From the NCBI GenBank assembly GCA_003255065.1, contig QAOA01002849.1:278400-342399 (forward strand): a stretch of DNA of 64,000 nt, read 5' to 3'. Below, piece after piece: positions 1 through 11,848 of the stretch (within the stretch, counting starts at the first letter, position 1; each line of letters begins with the position of its first letter). This DNA comes from Cercis canadensis (Eukaryota; Streptophyta; Magnoliopsida; Fabales; Fabaceae). The translations under genes were made by a program, and so were the position numbers. The notes beneath the pieces were generated by a model. The model did not search any database. It saw nothing but the letters and a program-made list of their open reading frames with translations, and was not told the origin of the DNA.

Positions 1-375
1 TTCTGCTTCTGCTGTACCCGTGCAATGTGGGGTGGGTGTTAGTATTTTCGTACCTCTTTCAAATAATGTGATGGCTAATGGTCCCCATGAAAAGGGTTTT
101 TCTTTTTTTCCTTTTTTTTCTCTCCCTTTTGGGGGTTGGGGGAGGTTGTACCATTACTCTATGACATAGTCTATCTGGCATGAAGTAAATTTGGTAATTC
201 CTTTTCCTCTTGCCTTTCTGGTCTATGGAATTGGTGAAGCCCAACTCAGGATTCCCACATGTCATGCTTTCATGTAGAAATATCTCCTATCTCTATCCCT
301 AGATAAAGCATGCATAACATTAAATATAAAAATCTTTGGTTTAACTTACAAAAATTTGGCTTTCCCAACTGGCAG
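1..375 (+). other. SQD2: SQD2 last intron (3' part)
   Basis: Sequence upstream of the SQD2 terminal exon. It has no coding similarity, is T-rich, and ends in a usable acceptor (the bases aactggcag ending at 375). The reading frame of the exon continues a few codons to the left, but those codons do not match SQD2, whereas the match starts exactly after this AG. The intron begins outside the window. Confidence 0.7.
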
Positions 376-871
376 GGAGGAGCTGGAGAAAATGTTTGAG
401 GGTATGCCTGCAGTATTCACAGGAATGTTAGGAGGGGAAGAACTTTCTCAAGCATATGCCAGTGGAGATGTTTTTGTGATGCCTTCAGAGTCAGAGACAC
501 TTGGGCTTGTTGTTTTGGAGGCAATGTCTTCGGGGATTCCCGTGGTGGGAGCTCGTGCAGGCGGAGTTCCAGATATAATCCCTCCAGAAGTAGACGGCAA
601 AATTGGCTATCTCTACACTCCTGGGGATATTGAAGACTGCTTGAGCAAATTAAAGCCCCTGTTGGACAACAAAGAGTTGAGAGAAACCATGGGCAAAGCT
701 GCGCGTGAAGAAATGGAGAAGTATAGCTGGAGGGCAGCCACTCGAGTAATACGCAATGAACAATATAATGCTGCAATTTGGTTCTGGCGCAAGAAAAGGG
801 CTCAACTATTGAGACCTTTACAATGGCTGGCTAAACGTATGTTTCCATCGCCAGAAGTTAACTATAGGTGA
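376..871 (+). CDS. SQD2: Sulfoquinovosyltransferase SQD2, terminal exon
   Basis: C-terminal part of a GT4-family glycosyltransferase of the GT-B fold, matching plant SQD2. This enzyme of the chloroplast envelope transfers sulfoquinovose from UDP-sulfoquinovose to diacylglycerol, the last step of sulfolipid (SQDG) synthesis. The visible part is about 164 residues. It starts in the REELEKMF block, passes through MLGGEELSQAYASGDVFVMP, and contains the GT4 donor-binding E-x7-E motif (ESETLGLVVLEAM, spacing E-TLGLVVL-E) followed by the glycine-rich GIPVVGARAGGVPDI block. The C-terminus has the basic AAIWFWRKKRAQ segment. The exon begins after an AG at 374-375, so the arginine codon is split by a phase-2 intron, and it ends at a TGA at 869-871. 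There are no internal stops. The rest of the gene lies left of the window. The identification is from recognised family sequence; an intact gene is inferred. Confidence 0.92.
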
Positions 872-2792
872 TTCAAATACATCTTCCAGGGTTAAACTGG
901 TTCCTGGCTAGCTTGCTTCGGCTTCAAAGAAGCCTTGTATGGGATGAATGTGTGATTTGATTGAGTGCACTACATTCATTTGCTTGTATATAATGGATCA
1001 TAAGATATGGTGGCTTGCGCTGTATTTTGTGCCATTATAGATTGGGATTAAATTCAAATGTCAATTCAATTAAGACAGTAACATCAAGCATGTAGTATCA
1101 TATGCCGCATTTCCTACAAGCAGAAATGTTATTTGCACAACTTTTAGATGCACAAATTTGTCAATTGTAAAGGTTGCATTCCGCTTCGAAAGAAAAATGT
1201 TTAGGGACCACCTAAACTCATGCAGAAATCTGAATTGAAAAAAAAAAATGAAGAATTGCTTCATAAGAAGTCTTGTCAATTTTTAGAACTCATAGGAACA
1301 TAAATCACATGCTTAACTGATGAACAAGAAATTCTAATCTGAAGTATTACTCATTTTCTAAGTCCTATGAAATTTTGAGCTATCCTCTACATTCATTCTC
1401 CCTTATGTTCAGGCACTACCAACAGAACTTGGATTCACTCGGGCTCAGGGGTTTAAGACATACATTATCTAAGTTAAACTTATTAAGAATCTATGGAGAC
1501 CAGTGCTGATAGAAATCCATCTTCTGCTACGAAACAAATTAAGTGTTCCAATTAATTTTCATTCAAACCTATTTCCTCAATTATCTAGACCATGCCAACT
1601 AGGCACTCCCAAATTATCTGCACCTCTTGCCTGTTAACAGTGCTCACCCACATGTACTATGATTAGAACTCACTATTGTTTTGACTATCAACTTCTCTAC
1701 CTATGTTCTAACTTATCCATTGGCGTGCCAGCAATGGATTTATAGGGGGCCAGGGGAGCATTATCTCCCACATCTCAATTTTTTTATTAAATTGTTTTGG
1801 TAATTCTTGAGAGCCCCTGGCCATTGTCTTTGGCCTTCTATTGTGTTATTTATGGGTCTGAGCTTTGTCTTGTAAGTTACTTACTTTATTAGCTCCAGTC
1901 CCGTGCGTTGCACTAGTGTATGTTAAATGCAGAAAAAAAAAAAACAAAAGCAAGAGAGGGCAGTTGGTCATGAAGAGAGAGCAAAAAAAAAAAAAGAAGA
2001 GGAGAGGTGAGGGAGGGAGTAGCATTGCCTTTGATAAATATCCTCTCAAAAAAAAAAAATTCAATTAATTGTATATTCCTAGGGATTTGTCACTTACTGA
2101 AGAAGGAAAAAAAAAAAAACCTTAGAGAAGCATTTAGCAATTAATAGCTTTGGGCCTTAGAGTCACAATAAGTGGGAAATAAACCCCTTAACTAATTTGG
2201 GCCTTAGAACATTTTGTAACTCTATTTCGATTGTTGTCCACTTATCCTCATTCAATACCTCTCCAAAGAAGAGGAGTTTTGCCCTAATGTACCCCCTTGC
2301 CCCTTGACATTGTATTCAGTTTCTGCTCTGCTGGTTTACGAATCCATTTATTTATTTTTGGTAACAGTAGCCATTTTTTTAGTTGAATGGAAGAATAGAA
2401 CACCATGAAAAGACATAAAAGCCTCTGAAAGAAGCTGCCAGCAGTATGTGTTCTATGAGTAAGGGAGATTTTTCTTACTCCATAGGTAAGATGTAGAGAA
2501 AAAAAGGAAAGTGATAGTTTCAAACCCAAAATTGCGGATAGGGAACTTTTTTACTTCAAGTAATTGTAATTGAAGATAAATAGGATTTCATTTTTAATTT
2601 CTTTACAAATCAAGTAAAAAACTATTTACATTCCAATTTTTTTATGAGGCATTTACATTCTAAATTTTAATTGTTCTATTTTTTTTTTTAGTACTTTTAG
2701 CTACGACTTAGAATTCAAACACAGAACCTATAAACTTTGAGGACGACCTCAATACTACTAAGCTACAAACTATTTAGTAATTATTCTATTTT
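872..2792. other. SQD2 3' UTR and intergenic region
   Basis: The first 150-200 bases are the likely 3' UTR of SQD2. The rest holds no supportable gene. It has several A-runs (about 1930-2000, 2048-2060, 2108-2120) that give short lysine-rich or phenylalanine-rich reading frames of no value. It ends at the 5-bp target duplication of the gypsy element. Confidence 0.6.
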
Positions 2793-3122
2793 TGTAAAGG
2801 CCTTATTGTCAGCAAATCCTGAAGGCCCATTTAGCCAAAAAGCCCATATTCACAATAGGCCCAAACTGAAGTCGCTAGCTCATCACCTTGTTTTGCTCAG
2901 AACCCCTATAAATAGCCTCCCCATTACAGTTAACAGAATTTTTGACCATTCTATCATTAATTATCCCTACTAAGCTTGAACTGACCTAACTTAATCTTCA
3001 AAGCCTAGGAACAAGAGTTTGACCCTTCTTTTCTACTCTTGCAGATTAACTCGACTTAGCCCGACCTTCGAGATCTCCCCGATTTCTGAGATACAACCCG
3101 ACCTCAAACTCAGACATCGTCA
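2793..3122 (+). repeat. 5' LTR of gypsy element
   Basis: Starts TGTAAAGGCC and ends CATCGTCA. A TATA box (TATAAATA) lies near 2908. By eye it differs from the right LTR at roughly one position in ten, many of them C/T or G/A changes, which indicates an old insertion. Confidence 0.93.
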
Positions 3123-3123
3123 T

Positions 3124-3140
3124 TTGGCGCTGTCTGTGGA
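3124..3140 (+). promoter_or_regulatory. Primer-binding region of gypsy element
   Basis: The bases TTGGCGCTGTCTGTGG lie one base after the 5' LTR. This resembles the TGGCGCC-GTCTGTGG region conserved after the LTR in many plant Ty3/gypsy elements. The tRNA involved cannot be assigned with confidence. Confidence 0.65.
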
Positions 3141-3216
3141 AAAATTGATTTTTCTCAGCACCTACAAATCTCTTTGACTGATTCTAAGTTTGGTACCATT
3201 GGCACAGATGATTCAT

Positions 3217-3879
3217 CTGCCCTAGCCATTCCTCCTCCCGTCTAAGAGAGCCTCCCTACTCAAACCAGAGAGCCACTTGCGCAGCCATCCAACCTAAGGG
3301 TGTTACCTCTAATGCACCAACCTTTGTTCAGTCTCGAGACTATCAAGGAAGTCCCTCTTAAAGAAACCCACCCAGAGCAATTGGGCGATACTTTAAATTT
3401 CTTCTTGCAGGAAATTCAATCTCTGAAGCGAGAAATAGTAGCTGATAAGGCAAAGATAGTCAAGTATAAGAGGCAGGAAATCCTTTGAGAGGTTGAATCC
3501 TCGAGCAACTCACCGTTCTACCAGTCGTCCACCTAGGTCACCTATAANCTGCCCTAGCCATTCCTCCTCCCGTCTAAGAGAGCCTCCCTACTCAAACCAG
3601 AGAGCCACTTGCCCAGCCATCCAACCTAAGGGCGTTACCTCTAATGCACCAACCTCTGTTCAGTCTCGAGACTATCAAGGAAGTCCCTCTTAAAGAAACC
3701 CACCCAGAGCAATTGGGCGACACTTTAAATTTCTTCTTGCAGGAAATTCAATCTCTGAAGCGAGAAATAGTAGCTGATAAGGCAAAGATAGTCAAGTATA
3801 AGAGGCAGGAAATCCTTTGAGAGGTTGAATCCTCGAGCGACTCACCGTTCTACCAGTCGTCCACCTAGGTCACCTATAA
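3217..3879 (+). repeat. 331-bp direct duplication around single N (3548)
   Basis: Copy 1 is 3217-3547 and copy 2 is 3549-3879, of equal length and nearly identical, separated by one N. It covers the gag leader. The equal length and the N at the exact join point to an assembly join of overlapping contigs. Confidence 0.88.
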
Positions 3880-4079
3880 TGAGTCGCAATTTACGAGAGA
3901 CCCACCAGAAAATCTCTTGAGTGGCTCTGAAGCCTTATTTTACACGTATAGGGAAAAGCCCTCCGAGATATTTAGCTCTCCCATGTTTTCTCCATCCAGC
4001 TCAAAAAAGCTAAAGAGAATGGGAAAGATCCTTTTCACTTAACCCATCCTGGATTACCCCATTTCCGACCAACTTCAGG

Positions 4080-4906
4080 TTACCACAGCTTGAACATTTT
4101 GACAGATCGTCCGACCCTAGGGAGCACTTGGAAAACTATAATTCCATCATGCTCCTAAGTGGTATCGACGACTAGCTCATGTGCCGTGTCTTTCCCACCA
4201 CCCTATGCAGAGTAGCCTTTCAGTGGTTTTCAAACCTGCCCCTAAATAGCATTTCCAACTTTGATAAATTATCCGAGCTTCTTCAGGCCCGTTTCTCAAT
4301 GAGCATGACTTACAAAAAATCATCCGCCATTCTAGCCACCCTCAAGTAGGAGGAGACTGAACCTTTGAAAGATTACATGAATCAGCACACCAGACTCTCC
4401 CTACAAGTTCGAGACCTAACAGACTCAATGGTGATGCATGTTATCCAGGCAGGTCTTCAACCTGACTGTCTGCATGAAAACCTAACCCTTGACTCACAAA
4501 GCAACCTGTTCGAGCTTTTTACCATGACAGCCAAGCACATCAACCTGGAAGAGGTGTTGAGCCAAGTGGAGAAAAACAAGGCCAATGATAGAAAACCACC
4601 AGAAGACCGCGAAGGGGAGGAAGAAAGGAAAAATCTTCCATTCGACCTAGATAAAAAATGTACACCCCCTTAAACCAATCTAGAGCTCGGGTGCTAGAAG
4701 AAATATGTCAAACAAAGCTCGCCCAGCTCCCACAGCCAAAAAGAGATGTTGGCTTGGACAAGAAAAGGTACTGCACTTTCCACCGAGGAAGAGACCACGA
4801 TACAGACGATTTCCGACACCTTCGCAACCTCATTGAAGACCTTTTTAGGAGAGGTTATTTACAGAGATTCCAGACTGAAATCCCTTCCTCGACCCAAAGA
4901 CCTTAA
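4080..4906 (+). pseudogene. gag of gypsy element, decayed
   Basis: Encodes a retrotransposon gag (capsid) protein in broken frames. The capsid core runs from a DPREHLENYNSIML block near 4111 through MCRVFPTTL and FQWFSNLP to the open stretch at 4365-4673 (KDYMNQHTRLSLQVRDL and following). The C-terminal part, at about 4760-4870, has YCTFHRGRDHDTDDF, the region where Tat-type gag proteins carry a short Cys/His zinc-binding motif, followed by EDLFRRGYL. Stops interrupt the capsid part at several points (for example after SGIDD and before EETEP) and the C-terminal part is in another frame. No intact gag protein can be made. Confidence 0.85.
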
Positions 4907-5009
4907 AACAGAGGCAACCAACCCCAATACCGATCTCCCCAGAGAAATATAAACCATCCAAACCAAAATCGTTGTAGAAGTCAATCACCAAACCGGCGCC
5001 AACCACACC

Positions 5010-5803
5010 AGTTGGAAGACCCGAGGTGTAACGCCACGAGAACCATACATATCATAGCCGGTGGTTTTGCGAGAGAAGGAACATCTAGATCCTCTCGAAA
5101 AAGGCATGAACGAGTTGGGGAAAAACATAAGAAAGAAGTCGTTCATACTACTGCACTTGTTTGCAGGAGCCAACACACCACGGTCATATCTTTCTCGAAC
5201 ATCGACTACGGAGCCATTGATCGGGAGCACAATGACCCCATGGTCATATCTTGCTTTGTGGCAAATTATAAGGTCCGTAAGGTCCTAATCGATTAAGGAA
5301 GCTCGGCAGATGTCATTTTCTATCATGCTTTTGACCAACTAGGCATCCCAACATCTAACCTCGAACATTACCCCGGGACTCTAGTCGGTTTCTCAAGAAC
5401 TCATGTCGAAGTAAAGGGAACCATTACTCTCCGAACCACCTTGGGAAAGTACCTCGACTTGGCTAATGCTAAAGCTAGGTTCCTAGTCGTTGATTGCCCA
5501 TCAGGATATAATGCAATTATGGACCGACCTTTTCTTAATCAGATTGATGCTATAGTCTTAACGAAGCACATCTTGCTTAAATTCCCAACAATGTCGAAAA
5601 CAGTCGGACAGGCCAAAGGGGACAAGCTCTTGGGAAGAACATGTTATAACGTAAACCTACCGATCGACTACTCCAAACCTTTGAAGCACAACAACCTAAG
5701 CCAGACCATCCTTAGTAACCAAATCCTCATTCAGGAGCTTGATAATAGAAAACAAAAGGTCGAAAACCGACTTGAGCCAAAAGGCAAGTTCACAACATTT
5801 TAG
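5010..5803 (+). pseudogene. Aspartic protease region of gypsy element, broken
   Basis: The retropepsin-like protease domain that would process the polyprotein. The active-site region reads LID-stop-GSSADVIFYHAF: the codon between the catalytic Asp and the Gly is TAA at 5294-5296. Downstream, 5441-5803 remains open and includes DCPSGYNAIMDRPFLNQ, typical of the protease C-terminal half in Tat elements, and ends at a stop just before the linker to reverse transcriptase. The stop at the active site alone inactivates it. Confidence 0.85.
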
Positions 5804-5975
5804 ATCAGCAGAAGCAATGATCACACAGTCCAAGCGGGGTTAAGCATCCCACCAGAGAATCTTAAGAAACTCACCAACTTCTTGGCAGCCAATACCGATC
5901 TATTCGCATAGACAGTATCAGATATGTCAAGTATTAACCTAAATTTTATTTGTCATAAACTTGTTGTAAGCATAG

Positions 5976-6660
5976 ATGCCAAGCCAATTTCCTAGAAGAA
6001 AAAAAAATTTCGGCCCTGAGAAGCAAGTAGTGATCCAAGAGGAGGTGCAAAAGCTGCCCAATGCCGACTTCATAAGAGAATTGCTAAATGCGACTTGGCT
6101 GTCTAATGTAGTCATGGTGAAGAAAACAAATGGAAAGTGGCGGATGTGCATGGATTTCTCCGACCTTAATAAAATTTGCCTAAAAGATCCATATCACCTC
6201 CCAAGTATTGACAAACTTGTGAACGAAGCGTCTAGGTATAAGCTTTTAAGCTTTATGGACGCGTACTCGAGGTACAACCAGATCAGAATGCACCCCGATG
6301 ACGAGGAGAAAATATAATTCATTACCGAAAAAGTAATTTATTGCTACAAAGTGATGTCGTTTGGCCTGAAGAATACTGGAGCAACATACTAATAATTGGT
6401 CGACAAGGTCCTGCAAAATCAGGTCAGCAAGAACGTCAAAGTGTACGCTGATGACATGCTAGTCAAATCAGGTTCTGATATAGAGCATCTTGCGAATTTG
6501 GAGGAAACATTCATGAAGCTCTGAAAGCATAGCATAAGATTGAATCTCTTCAAGTGTGCATTTGGGGTGAAGGCCAAAAACTTCCCAAGTTTCATGTTAA
6601 CCCACCGAGGCATTGAGGCTAACCTGGACAAATGTCAGTCATCATCAATATGGAACTACC
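5976..6660 (+). pseudogene. Reverse transcriptase of gypsy element, broken
   Basis: The Ty3/gypsy reverse transcriptase domain. Visible blocks are the basic RRKKNFGPEKQ linker, WLSNVVMVKKTNGKWRMCMDF, DLNKICLKDPYHLPSID, LLSFMDAYSRYNQIRMHPDDEEK, then VMSFGLKNTGATY and the catalytic YADDM (codons 6444-6458). The first catalytic Asp lies in FMDAYS. Stops occur after DEEKI at 6315, in the GATY region (TAATAA-like at about 6390) and in the thumb region, so the enzyme is dead. Fingers and palm are otherwise in one frame. Confidence 0.9.
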
Positions 6661-6769
6661 GAGAACCATCAGAGAGATTCAAAGATTAGCAAGGAGAATT
6701 GCAGCCCTCTCTAGGTTCATGTCTAGGTCAGCAAAAAAAACTCTTCTATTTTTTAAAACCCTTAAAAAG

Positions 6770-7235
6770 ATCAAGGATTTCCAATGGACCACCGAATGCT
6801 AATAAGCTTTTGATCAGTTAAAGCAATATTTGACTTCACATCCCATTCTTTCTTAGCCAAAGCAAAGTGAAGCCTTGTTTATATACCTGACCAGTAGCGA
6901 CCAGACTATTAGCTTGGCCCTCATCAGTGAAGAGAATAAACTTCAGTTCCCCATATACTACACCAATCACGCCCTTCAAGCCTCAGAACTTAAATACTAC
7001 AAAATAGAAAAACTAGCTTATGCCCTCATCCTTTCAGCCCACCATCTGAGATCGTATTTTCAGAACCATCAAATAACTGTCTAAACCGACTAACCCATAT
7101 GACAAGTCCTCCAAAAGCCCGATCTAGTAGGGTGTATGCTTGGATGGTATGTAGAACTCTCCGAGCATACTCTTTCATACGAGCAGAGGGGAACAATTAA
7201 AGCCCAAGCTCTACCAAATTTTGTAGTCAAACTCA
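6770..7235 (+). pseudogene. RNase H (RT-associated) of gypsy element
   Basis: The RNase H domain that follows reverse transcriptase. The open part at 6875-7084 shows YLTSSDQTISLALI, YYTNHALQASELKYYKIEK and AHHLRSYFQNHQ, matching the RT-linked RNase H of Ty3/gypsy elements. Stops precede and follow this part (for example at 6855 and 7082). Non-functional. Confidence 0.85.
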
Positions 7236-7239
7236 CTCG

Positions 7240-7660
7240 ACCAGAAGGGTCCCACTAAGAAGAACACCTTAAATGGATTACGTTCGTTGACGGATCCTCC
7301 AATCTCAAAAGAGGCAGGACAGGAATAATAGTAGAAAGATCGAAAGGAATAATCATTGAGCAATGTTTCGAATTCCAATCTCCAATAACCAAGCAGAGTA
7401 TGAGGCTCTCATCATTGACTTGCGTTTAGCCCTGGAGCTTGGAGCCGAAACCCTTAGGGTCCTGACTAATTCCCAGCTGGTAACTAGCTAAATAAATGAA
7501 AAGTATTAAGCAAAAGACCCTCAAATGGCCAGGTATTTAGACAAAGCCAGAACCTTCATATCCAGCTTCAAGGAATTTGAAATCCATCATATCTCTTGAA
7601 CCGAAAATACCCGAGCTAACATCCTCTCAAAGCTCGCTAGCAGTAAGAAACTCGACAATA
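7240..7660 (+). pseudogene. Second RNase H-like domain (Tat-specific)
   Basis: A second RNase H fold between the first RNase H and integrase. It is recognisable by WITFVDGSSNLKRG, then, after a one-base frame change, NNQAEYEALI and LALELGAETLRVLTNSQLV, and near the end RANILSKLASSKK. The DGS, E and D-S positions of the RNase H fold can be traced. A duplicated RNase H at this place is known for the plant Tat group (Ogre, Retand and relatives) and is the main reason for assigning this element to it. At least two stops and one frameshift are present. Confidence 0.8.
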
Positions 7661-7849
7661 ATCAAACGGTGATACAAGAAACGCTCCTTAGTCTGAGCAT
7701 ATAATATAATGAAATGATCGACATTGATGATGAAACCCCATCCTAGATCACCCCAATCATACGCTACCTCAAAATAGGAGAGCTACCAAAGGAGAAAGTT
7801 TCAGTCTAGAAACTCTAACGAAAGGTTTGCAATTATTGTCTTGAGGGCG

Positions 7850-8955
7850 ACGTGCTCTATAAACGCGGATACTATATCCCATTTTTAAAATGCCTACCCC
7901 CTGAGCAATCTCTCTACCTTTTGAAGGAGATCCACGTAGGCATCTACGATCACCACATAGGAGCACGCTTTCTGGCGGCCAAAGTTCTCTGATCTAGTTA
8001 CTACTGGCTGACCTTGCAAGCTGATGCTTCTGACCTCGTGAAAAAAGTGACAAATGCCAAAAATTTGCTCATATTCACTTAGCGCCATCCTCCTAGCTTC
8101 ATGTTACAGTCGAACCTTGACCATTCTATAGATAGGGTTTGGACTTTTTAGGTCCCTTTCCAATAGCAGTCGAGCAAAAGAAATTTCTAATTGTTGTTGT
8201 TGACTATTTTTCTAAATGGATTGAGGTTGAACCTTTGGCTACCATTATAGCAAAAAATGCTAAGAAGTTTGTTCAAACCTTCATAATTTGAAGGTTCGAA
8301 ATCCCACATATGATAACAACAGATAATAGAACTTAGTTCACAGATATAGAGTTCCAGACATTTTGTGCCGACCTACAGGTTAGGTTGAACTTCACCTCGG
8401 TCGAGCATCCCCAAGCAAATGGACAAGTAGAGACAACAAACTAAATAAGGTTGGATTGTACTAAAGACAAATGGACTAAGGAACTCCCTTGGGTACTGTG
8501 GTCTTACCAAACAACTCCCGAGACCTCCATAAGGGAATCACCTTATAAACTCACCTATAGAGCTGAAACAATTATACCAGTAGAAGTCGGAGAACCAAGC
8601 TGAATAAGAGAACACTTCAATCCTAAGCATAACCAAGAAGCAATGCATACAAGCTTAGAACTGCTGCATGAAGAAAGGGAAAATGTTAGACTCACGATGT
8701 TAGCATACAAGCATAGAATTAAGAGATATTATAACGCTAAAGTCAGGACTAGAGAGTTTCGACTAGGTAACCTAGTTCTCTGAAAGGTTGATATCACCAG
8801 AAAACATCTAAACGAAGGCAAGCTCGCCCCGAATTGGAAAGGTCCATACCAAATACAGAAAGTTCTGAGAAATAGGGCCTACAAACTTATAACTATGGAA
8901 GGTCTTCAGGTCCTTAAAACCTGGAATGTAACTAACCTCATAATCTATGAAGAGT
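7850..8955 (+). pseudogene. Integrase of gypsy element, decayed
   Basis: Fragments of the DDE integrase in shifting frames. The N-terminal zinc-binding region has HVGIYDHHIGARFLAAK; a remnant of its Cys pair appears in another frame near 8050. The catalytic core shows VVVDYFSKWIEVEPL (first Asp, about 8200), a TDN-R-TQF block (second Asp, about 8325) and EHPQANGQVE (Glu, about 8405). The C-terminal GPY-type domain reads LAPNWKGPYQI at about 8823-8855 and ends near 8955. More than ten stops or frame changes were seen, the heaviest decay in the element. Confidence 0.85.
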
Positions 8956-8984
8956 AATGTATTATTGAATTAAAATTACCGAGT

Positions 8985-9445
8985 CGACCTATGTTTGTAA
9001 CCTCCACTACAAGTATAAACGCAAAAAGGACCAATGTCCTCTAAGTCGGTGAATTACCATGCTAACCTCTATTTGTAACCTCCACTGCGAGTACAAACGT
9101 CAAAAGGACCAATGTCCTTTAAGTCGGTGAATAATCGTGTTAACCTCTGTATGTAACCTCCATTGCGAATACAAAAGTCAAAAGGACCAATGTCTTCTAA
9201 GCTGGTGAATAACCATGCTAACCTCTGTTTGTAACCTCCACAGCGAGTACAAACATCATGAGGACCAATGTCCTCTAAGCCGGTAAATTACCACGCTGAC
9301 CTATGTTTGTAACCTTCATAGCAAGTATAAACATCACGAGGACCAATGTCCTCTAAGCCAGTAAATTACCGCGATCACCTAAGTTTGTAACCTCAACTGT
9401 AAGTATAAAATAGGACCAATGTCCTTTAAGCAAATTACCGAGTTG
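8985..9445 (+). repeat. 78-bp tandem repeat, about six units
   Basis: Units start at 8985, 9063, 9141, 9219, 9297 and 9375. Each contains the phrases acctctgtttgtaacctcc, gagtacaaacgtc and aggaccaatgtcctctaag. The inner aggaccaatgtcct is a short near-palindrome (aggac/gtcct). Tandem arrays between integrase and the 3' LTR are common in Tat elements. The last unit is shortened. Confidence 0.92.
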
Positions 9446-9495
9446 GCTTACGTTTAAATCTTCAGCTATAAAAGCAGAGTCGTTCTTAAATTAGC

Positions 9496-9765
9496 GTTAC
9501 CAAGCTTGAAATTAAAATTTTTGAGCTTAACATTAAAAGTTACTAAACTGGGAATTAAAAGTTACTGAGCTTGAAGTCAACATTTCCAAGTTTTACTTTA
9601 GAATTACCACACTTGGAATTGCAAGTTATCGAGTGTGAATTAACCATTATTGCGCTTTAGTACTACCAAGTTTGAACTTAAAAATTATCAAGCCTGAGAT
9701 TGAAATTTTTGAGTTCAACTTTGAAAATCACAAGGTTCACATTTCAGTCTCAAAACTTTGACATT
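9496..9765 (+). repeat. Degenerate 20-22 bp tandem repeat
   Basis: About twelve divergent units of the type ttaccaagcttgaaattaaa follow the 78-bp array. Spacing is 19-22 bp. Individual units differ at several positions, so the array is older or less constrained than the 78-bp array. Confidence 0.7.
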
Positions 9766-9955
9766 TTTATAAATTTGACCAGTCCCAACTACTTTCTTAA
9801 AGCCCATTCTAGGGAGTTCAAGTCAACAAGCGTGCAAATGTAATTACTTTAAACTCTAAGCATAATAAAGCAAATTTTAAACTGAAAAACAAGGCATTTT
9901 ATTCATCTAAAAAATGTACAAGTTACAAAACTTAGTCATCCGAGCCCCCCTCACC

Positions 9956-11848
9956 CTAGGGAATTTCCAAAACCTTACTATCCGAGGCCGAGTCGAAGTC
10001 CCCCCCAGATTCTTCCACTTGGAGCTCAGCATCCTCGTCGTCGTCGTCGTCCGCCTTTACTGGCTGGCCGTCTTGGACTTTCTTATAATAGTCCATGTTC
10101 TTTGATCGAAGATCGGGGAACTGTAACTTTGCCTGCTCTACCACCAGGTCAAAGCCTTTCTCGTAGGCGGTGACGTAGTTTTCCCCGATCTTCCTTTTGG
10201 CTTGACCTTTCAGCATGGTTTTGGATTATCGTGCTCGGTCCAGACAATTAGCCATATGACACAGGGTATCCCTTTCCCTAATATCAGCTTCGCGGGCCAG
10301 CTCAAGGGTGACCTATATCTGTTCCGTGTCGGTGAGGTACTGAGCCTCCAATTCTTGATTCTTAATTCGGAGTTGGATGATCTCCGCCTCCGCCTTCTTC
10401 AAAGCTTCTATGGTGGATTCCACCGAGGCCCGAGTGCACTGCTCATCCTCTTGTAGTTTCTTCATGGTGTCGTCCACCTTATCCCTCATATTTTGCAGCT
10501 CCTGGACCACCACCAGGTCTTACGCCACATTGGACAATAAGTATTTGTGCATCAACTCGCTCGAGGCTTTCCCCACCCGGTCGGGTTGATCACATAATCC
10601 AGCCTTTCGCGGAAGGGGAACTACACGTTCTTAAAAGACATGCTTGAATGATTCTGGTCCCCCTTAGCCAGTTCAACATTAAAAAGTTCAAAATGCCTGA
10701 CCTCGGACTTCGCGTCATTGCCAGGTTGGTTGGAAGTAGGATCCGGCCTCACGAGCTCGGTCTTGGTAGAAGATTTATGTTTCTTCGATCATCTGTCTTT
10801 CTTCCGGAGCTCAGTAGGCGGGTCAGCAACAGCTGGGCGCAGGGCCTCTTCGCGGGGACTATCCTGACCAATTTGGCCCTCGTCACCTTGGGTTCCCCGC
10901 TTTTCTTTTGGCCAGAGATTTTCATGAGCTTTAACATCCGCATCATGTCTGCCTTGCTGATTTTTTTCCTCTACAACATAAAAGAAGATTGGTTAGTTGT
11001 CTTAACAGAGACCTAAATAAAATAAAGCAGTCAATACCGACCAATTAAATCCTTAACTCTCAACTTGACCAAATCGGATTTCTCGTACGTTAGCTCGCTA
11101 ATAATTCCTATAATTCGGCGAGCTTCCTAGTCCTACTCACCCAGTGCCCAAGCGCATATCCTATAACGTATTGATTCCACCTTAAAAGAGAATCGAGGCG
11201 TCCCATCCTCGTACAGGAAAAATGCTTTGTCCGGCATGGGTACCTCATCCCAGGTCGGAACTGTAACGTGCAGAAATCGGTCTTTCCACCATTTCGCCTA
11301 TTCATCGACGAGTTTCATCAAACACAATCGATGACGGCTAACAATGTACATGAATTCTTGCTTGGACTCCTTAGTGTCTTTTAAAGTAAAGAAATGAAAA
11401 AAGACGTCTACTCGAGCATCTACGAACAGCAGGTTGCACATTATTTGAAAAGCCCGGAGAAACCCCCACCTGTTAGTATGAAGCTACGATAGGGCCACGT
11501 TCACAGTACGGAAGAACTCAATTTCAAAGTCTGTAAGAGGAAGCTCAGTCCCCGTTCTATCCATGTGAGCTACGCTAAAAGTAAAAAAAAAAAATTGTTG
11601 CTCGAACAGTCCTCACAGACAGGGGAACTCCGAGGACAGGCTTCTAAATCGAAATCGTGATAATCCTAATTAATGTTACTATAGTTTTCTTTCATTTGCC
11701 TAACGTAACTAGGTCGTATCGACAAGCTTATTGACCTAATTCCCTGGTGTACAAAAAGAGACACAAAAACCCTTACGGGAGGGACTTCCTCGCAAGACCC
11801 ACTAGAAGTCTTAGAGGAATTACCAGAAGACTCACTAGATGAACTCAT
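9956..11848 (-). pseudogene. Antisense ORF of gypsy element (gypsy-type putative transposase family)
   Basis: An ORF on the opposite strand to gag-pol, placed between integrase and the 3' LTR. It starts at the ATG at 11848 with a serine-rich N-terminus (MSSSSESSGNSSKTSSGS). A stop follows at about 11666, and pieces continue leftward: GGFSGLFK near 11465, a WKDRF-like region near 11280 and WDEVPMPDKAFF near 11245. Further on come a coiled-coil segment (10313-10513, with heptad-like LQEDEQCTRASVESTIEALK) and an acidic tail (DDDDDEDAELQVEESGGDFD, 9956-10216). This layout resembles the antisense 'putative gypsy type transposon' family (Pfam Transposase_28) of Tat elements. Its function is unknown in the family. 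The match is from memory and moderate. Several stops make it a pseudogene here. A second copy of its start lies at 12492-12674 in the duplicated segment. Confidence 0.6.

Noticed and set aside
417..776. 119-codon frame on the minus strand over SQD2
   Set aside because: It is the mirror of the SQD2 exon, which has clear family identity on the plus strand.
8985..9445. CRISPR-like regular repeats
   Set aside because: The 78-bp units are contiguous tandem repeats without unique spacers, in a plant retrotransposon.
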